Assembly (NCBI GenBank): GCA_045661305.1
Contig: JAZRFJ010000006.1
Location: 1-64,000, forward strand
DNA: 64,000 bases
Source of the DNA: UMGS1840 sp045661305
GTDB lineage: Bacteria > Bacillota > Clostridia > UMGS1840
Direction: 5' to 3'
Part shown: positions 54,117 through 62,929 of the stretch, in pieces
How positions within the stretch are numbered: the first letter of the stretch is position 1
Layout of the letters: each line of letters starts with the position of its first letter
Notes under the pieces: generated by a model
Told to the model about the DNA's origin: nothing
Databases searched by the model: none
Seen by the model: only the letters and a program-made list of their open reading frames with translations
Program-made: the position numbers and the translations under genes

Positions 54117-54587
54117 GTGCCAAGAAGAGGTAATGTAGTAAAAAGAGATGTTTTGCCAGATCCATTGTACAATGATAAGATTGTTACAAGACTTATCAAC
54201 AATATAATGCTTGACGGTAAAAAAGGCGTAGCTCAGAAAATAGTTTATGACGCTTTTGAAATAATCGGTGAAAAAACAGGAAAAAATCCATTGGATGTAT
54301 TTATTGAAGCAATGGAAAATGTTATGCCTGTTTTAGAAGTTAAAGCCCGCAGAGTTGGCGGTGCAACATATCAGGTTCCTATCGATGTAAGACCTGAAAG
54401 AAGACAGACATTAGGCTTAAGATGGATTACTCTCTATTCAAGACAGAGAAGCGAGAGAACTATGAAAGAAAGACTCGCAAATGAAATCTTAGACGCTCTT
54501 AACAGCACAGGTGGCTCAGTTAAGAGAAGAGATGAAATGCACAAAATGGCTGAAGCTAACAAGGCATTCTCTCATTACAGATTCTAA
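54117..54587 (+). CDS. rpsG: 30S ribosomal protein S7
   Basis: A 156-residue S7: MPRRGNVVKRDVLPDPLYND, IMLDGKKGVAQKI, RRVGGATYQVPIDVRPERR, ending in ANKAFSHYRF. S7 nucleates 3'-domain assembly of 16S rRNA and is the classical autogenous repressor of the str operon. GTG start preceded by AAAGGGGGA. Length and sequence are ordinary. Confidence 0.98.
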   Translation: MPRRGNVVKRDVLPDPLYNDKIVTRLINNIMLDGKKGVAQKIVYDAFEIIGEKTGKNPLDVFIEAMENVMPVLEVKARRVGGATYQVPIDVRPERRQTLGLRWITLYSRQRSERTMKERLANEILDALNSTGGSVKRRDEMHKMAEANKAFSHYRF

Positions 54588-54659
54588 TAAAATCTGTCTT
54601 TTGTGCGGTTTTAAATTCGCACACTATAGGTTAACATTATAGAAAGGAGTGTTATCAAA

Positions 54660-56747
54660 GTGGCTAGAGAATATAGCTTGGAAAAAACAAGAAATATCGG
54701 TATCATGGCTCACATTGATGCTGGTAAAACAACAACAAGTGAAAGAATTTTGTTCTATACAGGTGTAAACCACAAGCTTGGTGAAACACACGAAGGCGGC
54801 GCTACAATGGACTGGATGGCTCAGGAAAAAGAAAGAGGTATCACAATTACTTCTGCCGCTACAACATGTTTCTGGAACAATAACAGAATAAACCTCATTG
54901 ATACACCGGGACACGTTGACTTTACAGTAGAAGTTCAGCGTTCACTCCGTGTACTTGACGGTTCTGTTACAGTATTTTGTGCAAAAGGCGGTGTTGAACC
55001 TCAGAGTGAAACTGTTTGGAGACAGGCAGACGACTATAAGGTTCCGAGAATGGCTTTTGTAAACAAAATGGATATTATGGGTGCTGATTTCTACAATGTT
55101 GTCAGCATGATGAAGGACAGACTTGGCTGTAATGCCGTTCCGATTCAGCTCCCTATCGGTGCAGAAGAAACATTCAAGGGAATTATTGACCTTGTTGAAA
55201 TGAATGCACATGTTTATTATGATGATTTGGGAAAAGACCTCAGAATTGAGGAAATTCCTGCAGATATGATGGACAAGGCTGAAGAATACAGAGAAAATTT
55301 ATTAGAAGCTGTTTCTGAACTTGACGATGAGCTTATGGAAAAATACCTCGGCGGTGAAGAAATAACTTCTGCTGAAATTAAAAAAGCAATCAGAAAAGGA
55401 ACAATCGATAATGCTATCGTTCCTGTACTTTGCGGAACAGCTTACAGAAATAAGGGTGTACAGCTCTTACTCGATGCTATCATCGACTTCATGCCTGCTC
55501 CAACTGATGTTGCTAATATCAAAGGTGTTGATGTTGACACAGATGAAGAGGTTGAAGTTATGTCAACTGATGACGGCCCATTTGCAGCTTTGGCATTCAA
55601 AATTGCAACTGACCCGTTTGTTGGTAAATTATGCTTCTTCAGAGTTTACCGTGGTACTTTAGAGGCAGGCTCAGGCGTTCTTAATGCTTCAAAAGGCAAT
55701 AAAGAAAGAATCGGCCGTATCCTTCAGATGCACGCTAACTCAAGAACAGATATAGATAAAGTTTATGCAGGTGATATCGCTGCTGCTGTTGGTCTTAAGA
55801 ACACAACAACAGGTGATACACTTTGTGACGAAGCACATCCTGTAATCTTAGAGTCTATGGAATTCCCGGAACCTGTTATCAGAGTTGCGATTGAGCCAAA
55901 GACTAAAGCAGGTCAGGAAAAAATGGGTATCGCTCTTGCAAAACTTGCAGAAGAAGACCCAACATTCCAGACTTATACAGATGAAGAAACAGGACAGACT
56001 ATTATCGCAGGTATGGGTGAGCTTCACCTCGAAATCATCGTTGACAGACTTTTAAGAGAATTCAAAGTTGAAGCTGATGTTGGTAAACCTCAGGTTTCAT
56101 ACAAAGAAACAATCAGAAAAGCTGTTGATGTTGAACAGAAATATGCTCGTCAGTCCGGTGGTAAAGGTCAGTACGGTCATGTTAAAATTACAGTTGAACC
56201 GCAGGAACCAGGATTTGGTTATCAGTTCGAAAACAAAATCGTTGGTGGTGCTATTCCAAAAGAATACATTCCTGCTGTTGACGCAGGTATCCAGGGTGCT
56301 ATGCAGGCCGGTGTACTTGCAGGCTACAATGTAGTTGACGTTAAGGTAACACTTTATGATGGTTCATACCACGAAGTTGACTCATCTGAAATGGCATTTA
56401 AGATTGCCGGTTCTATGGCTTTCAAAGATGCTTGCAGAAAAGGTGACGCGGTACTTTTAGAGCCTATCATGAAGGTAGTAGTTATCGTTCCTGAAGATTA
56501 CATGGGTGATGTTATGGGTGACCTTAACTCACGTCGTGGACAGATTCAGGGTATGGAAGCAAGAAACGGCGGTGTTCAGTGTATCACAGCTCATGTTCCG
56601 CTTTCAGAAATGTTTGGTTATGCAACAGACTTAAGATCAAGAACTCAGGGTAGAGGACAGTACACAATGGAACCGTCACACTTTGAAGAAGTTCCAAGAT
56701 CTATTGCAGAAAAAATTATTTCTTCAAGAACAAAATCTGAAGAATAA
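54660..56747 (+). CDS. fusA: elongation factor G
   Basis: A 695-residue GTPase that drives translocation. The G domain has AHIDAGKTTTSERIL, DTPGHVDF and a standard FVNKMD, unlike the paralogue at 42552. Domain IV carries QSGGKGQYGHVKI and the tip region, and the C terminus ends DLRSRTQGRGQYTMEPSHF. GTG start with AGAAAGGAGTG upstream. A small hairpin, TGTGCG with CGCACA (54602-54623), lies in the 72-base gap after rpsG. tuf follows 69 bases downstream. Confidence 0.98.
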   Translation: MAREYSLEKTRNIGIMAHIDAGKTTTSERILFYTGVNHKLGETHEGGATMDWMAQEKERGITITSAATTCFWNNNRINLIDTPGHVDFTVEVQRSLRVLDGSVTVFCAKGGVEPQSETVWRQADDYKVPRMAFVNKMDIMGADFYNVVSMMKDRLGCNAVPIQLPIGAEETFKGIIDLVEMNAHVYYDDLGKDLRIEEIPADMMDKAEEYRENLLEAVSELDDELMEKYLGGEEITSAEIKKAIRKGTIDNAIVPVLCGTAYRNKGVQLLLDAIIDFMPAPTDVANIKGVDVDTDEEVEVMSTDDGPFAALAFKIATDPFVGKLCFFRVYRGTLEAGSGVLNASKGNKERIGRILQMHANSRTDIDKVYAGDIAAAVGLKNTTTGDTLCDEAHPVILESMEFPEPVIRVAIEPKTKAGQEKMGIALAKLAEEDPTFQTYTDEETGQTIIAGMGELHLEIIVDRLLREFKVEADVGKPQVSYKETIRKAVDVEQKYARQSGGKGQYGHVKITVEPQEPGFGYQFENKIVGGAIPKEYIPAVDAGIQGAMQAGVLAGYNVVDVKVTLYDGSYHEVDSSEMAFKIAGSMAFKDACRKGDAVLLEPIMKVVVIVPEDYMGDVMGDLNSRRGQIQGMEARNGGVQCITAHVPLSEMFGYATDLRSRTQGRGQYTMEPSHFEEVPRSIAEKIISSRTKSEE

Positions 56748-56816
56748 AACAGTTTAAAAAATTATTATATACTAAAAAAGAGTGCCATGTGCACTGAAAA
56801 TTAGGAGGAAACGAAA

Positions 56817-58019
56817 ATGGCAAAAGCTAAATTCGAAAGAAACAAACCACATGTTAACATTGGTACAATCGGTCACGTTGACCATGGTAAAACTTCTTTA
56901 ACAGCTGCTATAACAAAAGTTTTAGCACTCAAAGGTCAGGCTGAATATTCTGCTTACGATAACATCGATAAAGCACCTGAAGAAAGAGAAAGAGGTATTA
57001 CAATTTCTACAGCTCACGTTGAATACGAAACAGACAACAGACACTATGCACACGTTGACTGTCCTGGACACGCTGACTATGTTAAAAACATGATCACAGG
57101 TGCTGCTCAGATGGACGGTGCTATCCTCGTTGTATCAGCTGCTGACGGTCCAATGCCTCAGACAAGAGAACATATCCTTCTTTCAAGACAGGTTGGTGTT
57201 CCTTATATCGTAGTATTCATGAACAAAAAAGACCAGGTTGACGATCCAGAACTTTTGGAACTCGTTGAAATGGAAATCAGAGAATTGCTCAACGAATATG
57301 AATTCCCAGGTGATGATATTCCGATCGTTGCAGGTTCAGCTCTCCAGGCTTTGGAATGTGCTTCAACAGATCCTTCAGCTCCTGAATACGCTCCAGTATT
57401 AGAGCTTATGGACAGAGTTGATGAATATATCCCAACACCTGAAAGAAAAGCAGACCTTCCATTCCTTATGCCTATCGAAGATATCTTCTCAATCACAGGT
57501 AGAGGAACAGTTGCTACAGGTAGAGTTGAAAGAGGTCAGCTCAACATGTCTGACGAAGTTGAAATCGTTGGTCTTGCTGAAGAAGCTAGAAAAGTTGTTG
57601 TAACAGGTATCGAAATGTTCAGAAAACTTCTTGACTATGCTGAAGCTGGTGATAACGTTGGTGTACTTCTTAGAGGTATCCAGAGAGACGAAATCGAAAG
57701 AGGACAGGTTCTTGCTAAACCAGGTTCAATCCACCCACACACAAAGTTCAAAGCAGAAGTTTATGTTTTGACAAAAGATGAAGGTGGTAGACATACACCA
57801 TTCTTTAACGATTACAGACCACAGTTCTATTTCAGAACAACAGACGTTACAGGTCAGATCAAATTACCAGAAGGCGTTGAAATGTGCATGCCTGGTGATA
57901 ACGTAACAATGGAAGTTGAACTTATCAAACCTATCGCTATCGAAGAAGGATTGCGTTTCGCTATCCGTGAAGGTGGTAGAACAGTTGGTTCAGGTGTTGT
58001 TGCTTCAGTTGCTGAATAA
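56817..58019 (+). CDS. tuf: elongation factor Tu
   Basis: A 400-residue GTPase that brings aminoacyl-tRNA to the ribosome. G1 is GHVDHGKTSL, with serine where many species have threonine; effector region RERGITISTAHVEYE; DCPGHADYV; and MNKKDQVDD for G4. Domains II and III are complete, ending GRTVGSGVVASVAE. TTAGGAGG precedes the ATG. It is the last gene before a strong terminator, so the rpsL-tuf unit ends here. Only one tuf copy is visible in the window. Confidence 0.98.
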   Translation: MAKAKFERNKPHVNIGTIGHVDHGKTSLTAAITKVLALKGQAEYSAYDNIDKAPEERERGITISTAHVEYETDNRHYAHVDCPGHADYVKNMITGAAQMDGAILVVSAADGPMPQTREHILLSRQVGVPYIVVFMNKKDQVDDPELLELVEMEIRELLNEYEFPGDDIPIVAGSALQALECASTDPSAPEYAPVLELMDRVDEYIPTPERKADLPFLMPIEDIFSITGRGTVATGRVERGQLNMSDEVEIVGLAEEARKVVVTGIEMFRKLLDYAEAGDNVGVLLRGIQRDEIERGQVLAKPGSIHPHTKFKAEVYVLTKDEGGRHTPFFNDYRPQFYFRTTDVTGQIKLPEGVEMCMPGDNVTMEVELIKPIAIEEGLRFAIREGGRTVGSGVVASVAE

Positions 58020-58047
58020 TAACATTCAAACTAAATAAAAACATTAT

Positions 58048-58079
58048 GGAGACTCGATTTTCGGGTCTCCTGTTTTTTT
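58048..58079 (+). terminator. terminator after tuf
   Basis: GGAGACTCGA (58048-58057), loop TTT, TCGGGTCTCC (58061-58070), one G-T pair, then seven T at 58073-58079. Confidence 0.93.
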
Positions 58080-58205
58080 GTTTTCTTTTCTCTTTTGGTT
58101 TCACATCGAAATAGAATAAAAAACAAACTAAAAAACTAATTAAATAGAAAAAATCGGAAAAAAGTAAAAAAATTTCAAAAAAATAAAAAAATTTTCAAAA
58201 AACAC

Positions 58206-58234
58206 TTGATTTTTTGTATAAAGTATGATACAAT
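58206..58234 (+). promoter_or_regulatory. promoter of the S10 ribosomal protein operon
   Basis: TTGATT (58206-58211), 17 bases, TACAAT (58229-58234). The stretch between the tuf terminator and this site is very A-rich and could act as an UP-like element. The promoter drives a leader of nearly 290 bases. Confidence 0.65.
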
Positions 58235-58239
58235 ACTAT

Positions 58240-58527
58240 CTGTTATGTTATGCGATGAAGTGGGAGGTGGCCCAGAAACCTTGTAACCGAGGGCTTTTGA
58301 GGGAATTTCCATGGAGTATGTCCGATTTAAAATTGGGCGGCTTAAATTACGGTTGGTCTTACACAATATGTCTGTGTATGTCTTCATATGCGTTTTTTAT
58401 GCCCGAATTTTGTCTTAAAATCTCGGGAAATTTTATGCTTTGGGGATGAAACACACGGGTGAGTGTTAAGAAAATTATACCGTGAAGCCATAACGAGAAA
58501 CTATTATATTTTAGGAGGAACACGGTA
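58240..58527 (+). promoter_or_regulatory. structured leader of the S10 operon
   Basis: A leader without a credible gene and with several self-complementary parts, for example GGCCC near 58269 against GGGC near 58290. At its 3' end, TACCGTG (58478-58484) is fully complementary to CACGGTA (58521-58527), which touches the rpsJ ATG and closes a loop containing the AGGAGG ribosome site (58513-58518). CCGTG (58480-58484) can instead pair with CACGG (58454-58458) upstream. The two pairings exclude each other, as expected for autogenous control by a ribosomal protein; in E. coli the S10 operon is controlled by L4, but this leader differs and the regulator here is unknown. Confidence 0.6.
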
Positions 58528-58842
58528 ATGGCAGCAATGAAAGAAAAAATCAGAATCAGACTTAAGGCTTATGATCATGTAATCCTTGACCAGTCTGCAC
58601 AGAAGGTAGTGGAAACTGCAAAAAGAACAGGAGCAAATGTATCAGGTCCTGTACCACTTCCAACAAAGAAAGAGATCGTTACAATCTTGAGAGCGGTTCA
58701 CAAGTACAAAGATTCTCGTGAACAGTTTGAAATGAGAACTCACAAGAGAATGATCGACATTCTTAATCCGACAGCTAAGACAGTTGATGCTCTTATGAAG
58801 TTGGATTTACCTGCCGGCGTTGAATTTGATATTAAACTCTAA
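58528..58842 (+). CDS. rpsJ: 30S ribosomal protein S10
   Basis: A 104-residue S10 (NusE): KEKIRIRLKAYDHVILDQSA, GPVPLPTKKEIVTILRAVHKY, HKRMIDILNPTAKTVDALMK. It forms part of the 30S head and also joins NusB in antitermination. ATG 58528 is nine bases from AGGAGG; the alternative Met at codon 4 is too far. It opens the S10 operon. Unusually for this tight operon, a 201-base gap separates it from rplC. Confidence 0.98.
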   Translation: MAAMKEKIRIRLKAYDHVILDQSAQKVVETAKRTGANVSGPVPLPTKKEIVTILRAVHKYKDSREQFEMRTHKRMIDILNPTAKTVDALMKLDLPAGVEFDIKL

Positions 58843-59043
58843 TTCAAGCTGTAGGGAAAAAATTAAGACATATATACATTTATATATATGCACCGCAATG
58901 TTTTTTAGCGATTGCCATCCTGTGTCAGGCGACGCTGATGTGGAAAAAATATTGCATTAACCTGTCCTTTAAATAAAACTAAAAAACGAAAGGACAAAGG
59001 TCATGTTGGGGAACCAACCAATAACCATAGGAGGAGAAAGATT
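58843..59043 (+). other. structured rpsJ-rplC spacer
   Basis: A 201-base gap inside the S10 operon. It contains TGTCCTTT (58963-58970) pairing with AAAGGACA (58989-58996), and GTTGG-GGAA-CCAAC (59005-59018), immediately before the AGGAGG of rplC. No promoter boxes of the type seen elsewhere were found. It may be a second translational control or processing site. Confidence 0.5.
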
Positions 59044-59682
59044 ATGGAAAAAGCAATCTTGGGTAAGAAAATAGGTATGACTCAACTTTTTTCGGAAACA
59101 GGTAAATTCATTCCTGTTACTGTAGTTGAAGCAGGTCCATGCGTAGTTACTCAGAAAAAGACTGTTGAAACAGACGGTTACAACAGCATCCAGGTAGGCT
59201 TTGGCGACATTAAAGAAAAGAAAGTTAACAAGCCTATGAAAGGTCATTTTGACAAAGCAGGCGTAGCTGCTAAAAAATTCTTAAGAGAGTTCAGACTTGA
59301 TGATATAAGTGCATATGAACTCGGACAGGAAATCACAGCATCAGTTTTTGCTGCAGGAGATTTTGTTGATGTGTCAGGTACATCTAAAGGTAAAGGTTAC
59401 CAGGGTGTTATCAAAAGACACGGTCAGTCAAGAGTTCCTATGAGCCACGGTGCAGGTCCTGTACACAGAGAAGTTGGTTCAATGGGTGCTTGTTCATCAC
59501 CTTCAAGAGTTTTCAAAGGCAAAAAGCTTGCAGGACAGATGGGTAACGAAAGAGTTACAGTACAGAACCTTGAAATTGTTAAGGTTATGGAAGACAAAAA
59601 CTTAATTTTGGTTAAAGGTGCAATTCCTGGTCCAAAAGGCGGTTTGGTAACAATCACAAATACAGTAAAATCAGGTAAATAA
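59044..59682 (+). CDS. rplC: 50S ribosomal protein L3
   Basis: A 212-residue L3: GKKIGMTQLFSETGKFIPVT, the long loop GTSKGKGYQGVIKRHGQSR, and GPVHREVGSMGACSSPSRVF with KKLAGQMGNERVTVQN. The loop reaches toward the peptidyl transferase centre. Ribosome site AGGAGGAG. Normal length; second gene of the S10 operon. Confidence 0.98.
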   Translation: MEKAILGKKIGMTQLFSETGKFIPVTVVEAGPCVVTQKKTVETDGYNSIQVGFGDIKEKKVNKPMKGHFDKAGVAAKKFLREFRLDDISAYELGQEITASVFAAGDFVDVSGTSKGKGYQGVIKRHGQSRVPMSHGAGPVHREVGSMGACSSPSRVFKGKKLAGQMGNERVTVQNLEIVKVMEDKNLILVKGAIPGPKGGLVTITNTVKSGK

Positions 59683-59741
59683 TTTTACCGAAGTTAAGAA
59701 AGAAACCGTCTTATTAAAGATGGTGAGAGGAGGAACTTAAG

Positions 59742-60365
59742 ATGCCTAAAGTAGCTTTATATAATATAGAAGGCAGCAAAATCGGCGATATCGAACTCAA
59801 AGACGAAATATTTGCCGTTGAAATCAGCAATGCAGCATTGCATATGACTGTAAAAAACTTTTTGGCTAATCAGAGACAAGGCACACAGTCAACTAAGACT
59901 CGTACAGAAGTAAGAGGTGGCGGTGCTAAGCCATGGAAACAAAAAGGAACAGGCCGTGCAAGACAGGGTTCAATCCGTGCTCCACAGTGGACAGGCGGCG
60001 GTGTTGCACTCGGTCCTAAACCAAGAGATTACAGATATTCTCTTAACAAGAAGGTAAGAAGACTCGCTCTTAAATCTGCACTTACTTCAAAAGTAAATGA
60101 AAATGCAATTTTTGTAGTAGATTCACTTGCTCTTCCACAGATTAAAACAAAAGAATTTGTTAAAGTTCTTAACAACTTCAAAATAGAAAAGAAAGCATTC
60201 TTCGTAACAGGTGCTAAAGAAGACAACCTCGTTGCTTCAGCAAACAATGTTCCGGGAATCAAAACAGCAGTTGTTGACACAATCAACACATACGATCTTT
60301 TGACACACGATATCCTCGTTATCGAAAAATCAGCTGTTATCAAATTAGAGGAGGTGTACTCCTAA
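59742..60365 (+). CDS. rplD: 50S ribosomal protein L4
   Basis: A 207-residue L4 with the extended loop RQGTQSTKTRTEVRGGGAKP and KGTGRARQGSIRAPQWTGGG lining the exit tunnel, then the globular part ending VLVIEKSAVIKLEEVYS. In E. coli L4 represses the S10 operon, so it is a candidate regulator of the leader at 58240. Its stop codon overlaps the first base of the rplW ATG (TAATG). Confidence 0.98.
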   Translation: MPKVALYNIEGSKIGDIELKDEIFAVEISNAALHMTVKNFLANQRQGTQSTKTRTEVRGGGAKPWKQKGTGRARQGSIRAPQWTGGGVALGPKPRDYRYSLNKKVRRLALKSALTSKVNENAIFVVDSLALPQIKTKEFVKVLNNFKIEKKAFFVTGAKEDNLVASANNVPGIKTAVVDTINTYDLLTHDILVIEKSAVIKLEEVYS

Positions 60366-60655
60366 TGAGTAAAGCATACGATATTATAATTGCCCCTATC
60401 ATTTCTGAAAAATCAATGTCAATGATACAGGAAAAGAAGTACACATTTAAGGTTGCTAAAAATGCAAACAAAATCGAAATCAAAAAAGCAATCGAGGAAA
60501 TTTTCAAGGTAGAAGTTGACTGTGTAACAACTCTTAATGTAAGAGGCAAAATGAAGAGAGTCGGCGTTCATCAGGGAAAAACTCCTGATTGGAAGAAAGC
60601 GATTGTTAAGCTTAAAGGCACAAAGACAATTGAATTCTTTGAAAGCTTGCAATAA
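60365..60655 (+). CDS. rplW: 50S ribosomal protein L23
   Basis: A 96-residue L23: YDIIIAPIISEKSMSMIQEK, YTFKVAKNANKIEIKKAIEE, then VNTLN-type VTTLNVRGKMKR. L23 sits at the tunnel exit and docks trigger factor and SRP. Its ATG overlaps the rplD stop, so translation is coupled. Standard length. Confidence 0.97.
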   Translation: MSKAYDIIIAPIISEKSMSMIQEKKYTFKVAKNANKIEIKKAIEEIFKVEVDCVTTLNVRGKMKRVGVHQGKTPDWKKAIVKLKGTKTIEFFESLQ

Positions 60656-60675
60656 TTGAAAGGGAGATGATTTAA

Positions 60676-61509
60676 ATGGCTATAAAAACATATAAACCAA
60701 CTACTCCGTCAAGAAGATTTATGACCACAGCTGATTATTCTGGACTTTCAAAAGTAAAACCGGAAAAATCTTTGGTTGTATCACTCAAAAAGAATGCCGG
60801 AAGAAACAATTACGGTAGAATTACTGTAAGACACAGAGGCGGCGGAAACAAAGTTAAATACAGAATTATAGATTTCAAGAGAGATAAGATGGACATGAAC
60901 GCAACAGTTCTTACTCTTGAATACGATCCAAACAGAACAGCTTATATCGCACTTGTTCAGTACGAAGACGGCGAAAAGAGATACATTCTCGCTCCTGACG
61001 GACTTAATGTTGGCGATGTAGTTACTTCTTCAGCTTCTGCTGATATTAAGCCGGGTAATGCACTTCCTTTGGAAAACATTCCAGTAGGTACAATTATCCA
61101 CAACATTGAAATCAGCAAGAACAAAGGCGGTCAGCTTGTAAGAGCAGCAGGTAACGCAGCTCAGCTTATGGCTAAAGAAGGCGGCTATGCACTTATAAGA
61201 CTTCCTTCAGGCGAAGTTAGAAAAGTTCTTATCAGCTGTATGGCTACAATCGGTCAGGTAAGTAACTTAGAGCATGAAAATGTTTCAATCGGTAAAGCAG
61301 GTAGAAAAAGACATATGGGCATAAGACCTACCGTTCGTGGTGTTGTTATGAATCCATGTGACCATCCACACGGTGGTGGTGAAGGTAAATCACCTATCGG
61401 TCGTCCGTCACCTGTTACACCTTGGGGTAAACCGGCACTCGGTTACAAAACAAGAAAAACAAAGAAACATTCTTCTAAGCTTATTATCAAAGACAGAAGA
61501 TCTAAATAA
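60676..61509 (+). CDS. rplB: 50S ribosomal protein L2
   Basis: A 277-residue L2: IKTYKPTTPSRRFMTTADYS, GRNNYGRITVRHRGGGNKVK, and the conserved HPHGGGEGKSPIGRPSPVTP loop near residue 230 with the histidine needed for peptidyl transfer. AAAGGGAGATG precedes the ATG. Standard length and place in the operon. Confidence 0.98.
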   Translation: MAIKTYKPTTPSRRFMTTADYSGLSKVKPEKSLVVSLKKNAGRNNYGRITVRHRGGGNKVKYRIIDFKRDKMDMNATVLTLEYDPNRTAYIALVQYEDGEKRYILAPDGLNVGDVVTSSASADIKPGNALPLENIPVGTIIHNIEISKNKGGQLVRAAGNAAQLMAKEGGYALIRLPSGEVRKVLISCMATIGQVSNLEHENVSIGKAGRKRHMGIRPTVRGVVMNPCDHPHGGGEGKSPIGRPSPVTPWGKPALGYKTRKTKKHSSKLIIKDRRSK

Positions 61510-61560
61510 TACAGTGCAAAGTTGTGCATAAGTATGAGAAATAATTAAGGAGGCAGTAAA

Positions 61561-61833
61561 ATGAGCCGTTCGATAAAAAAAGGACCTTTCGTTGATCCTA
61601 AGCTCTTAAAAAGAGTTGAAGAAATGAATGCGAATAACGAACAGAGAGTTTTAAAAACATGGTCTCGTTCTTCAACAATTTTCCCACAGTTTGTTGGTCA
61701 TACAATAGCTGTTTATGACGGAAGAAAGCATGTTCCTGTTTATGTAACAGAAGATATGGTAGGACACAAATTAGGTGAATTTGCTCCTACAAGAACATTC
61801 AAAGGTCATGCAGGCGCAAAAACAACGAAATAA
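61561..61833 (+). CDS. rpsS: 30S ribosomal protein S19
   Basis: A 90-residue S19: MSRSIKKGPFVDPKLLKRVE, TWSRSSTIFPQFVGHTIAVY, HKLGEFAPTRTFKGHAG. It contacts S13 in the 30S head. AAGGAGG is just upstream of the ATG. Ordinary in every respect. Confidence 0.98.
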   Translation: MSRSIKKGPFVDPKLLKRVEEMNANNEQRVLKTWSRSSTIFPQFVGHTIAVYDGRKHVPVYVTEDMVGHKLGEFAPTRTFKGHAGAKTTK

Positions 61834-61897
61834 TTTAAAAATTTAACTAAGAATAATAAAGATACCCAAAGAGATGGGTTTTAGAGGAGGAATTAAG

Positions 61898-62233
61898 ATG
61901 GAGGCAAAAGCAACACTCCGTTACGCAAGAATATCTCCCCGCAAGGTAAAGATAGTAATTGATTTAATAAGAAACAAACCGGTAGATCAGGCATTGGCAA
62001 TCGTAAGACACACACCAAAAGCTGCATCACCATTGGTTGAAAAATTATTATTGTCAGCTATAGCAAATGCGGAAAATAACAACAACATGGCAAGAGAAGA
62101 TTTATATGTTTCAGAATGTTTCGCAAACCCAGGCCCAATTCTTAAGAGAATTATGCCAAGAGCACAGGGAAGAGCATTCAGAATAAACAAAAGAACAAGT
62201 CATATAACAGTTGTTGTTAAAGAAAGAGGATAA
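61898..62233 (+). CDS. rplV: 50S ribosomal protein L22
   Basis: A 111-residue L22: KATLRYARISPRKVKIVIDL, then the beta-hairpin that lines the tunnel (GPILKRIMPRAQGRAFRINK) and TSHITVVVKE. The frame is open from 61874, but GAGGAGG seven bases before ATG 61898 and the MEAKATLRYAR start fix it. No changes in the macrolide-related loop are obvious. rpsC starts 15 bases later. Confidence 0.97.
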   Translation: MEAKATLRYARISPRKVKIVIDLIRNKPVDQALAIVRHTPKAASPLVEKLLLSAIANAENNNNMAREDLYVSECFANPGPILKRIMPRAQGRAFRINKRTSHITVVVKERG

Positions 62234-62248
62234 GGAGGTATCGCGCAA

Positions 62249-62926
62249 ATGGGTCAGAAAGTTAATCCACATGGTCTCAGAGTTGGTGTTATAAAAGACT
62301 GGGACTCAAAATGGTACGCACCCGACCATAAATTCGGTGATACTTTGGTCGAGGACAATAAAATAAGAAAGTTCTTGAAAAAGGAACTTTATCAGGCTGG
62401 AATTTCTAAGATTGAAATAGAAAGAAAAGCAAATAAAATATTCGTAAAAATCTTCACAGCAAAACCTGGTATGCTTATCGGTAAAGGCGGCGCAGAGCTT
62501 GAAAAAATCAGAGCATCTGTTGTTAAGCTTATCGGAAGAGATGCAAGCGTAAATGTAAACATCGTTGAAGTTAAGCATGCTGAAATGGACGCAACATTAG
62601 TTGCTGAAAACATTGCTGCACAGCTCGAAAAAAGAATTTCTTTCAGAAGAGCTATGAAGCAGGCTATGCAAAGAACAATGAAGCTTGGTGCTAAAGGTAT
62701 CAAGACTGCAGTTTCAGGCCGTGTAGGCGGTGCAGAAATCGCTAGAACAGAGCATTACCATGAAGGTACAATTCCGCTCCAGACACTTAGAGCAGACATT
62801 GACTATGGTTTTGCAGAAGCTGATACAACATACGGTAAACTCGGTGTTAAAGTATGGATATACAAAGGCGAAGTTCTTCCTGAAAACAAAAATTCCAAAA
62901 AAAATACTCAAGAGGGAGGAAAATAA
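62249..62926 (+). CDS. rpsC: 30S ribosomal protein S3
   Basis: A 225-residue S3: MGQKVNPHGLRVGVIKDWDS, a KH domain with PGMLIGKGGAELEKIR, and the C-terminal domain GRVGGAEIARTEHYHEGTIP. It lies at the mRNA entry site. TAAGGAGG precedes the ATG. Length is normal, with a short lysine- and asparagine-rich tail. Confidence 0.98.
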   Translation: MGQKVNPHGLRVGVIKDWDSKWYAPDHKFGDTLVEDNKIRKFLKKELYQAGISKIEIERKANKIFVKIFTAKPGMLIGKGGAELEKIRASVVKLIGRDASVNVNIVEVKHAEMDATLVAENIAAQLEKRISFRRAMKQAMQRTMKLGAKGIKTAVSGRVGGAEIARTEHYHEGTIPLQTLRADIDYGFAEADTTYGKLGVKVWIYKGEVLPENKNSKKNTQEGGK

Positions 62927-62929
62927 GCT

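Noticed and set aside
58225..58449. 74-codon open frame inside the S10 leader
   Set aside because: It begins inside the promoter, has no ribosome site and its peptide looks like translated structured RNA.
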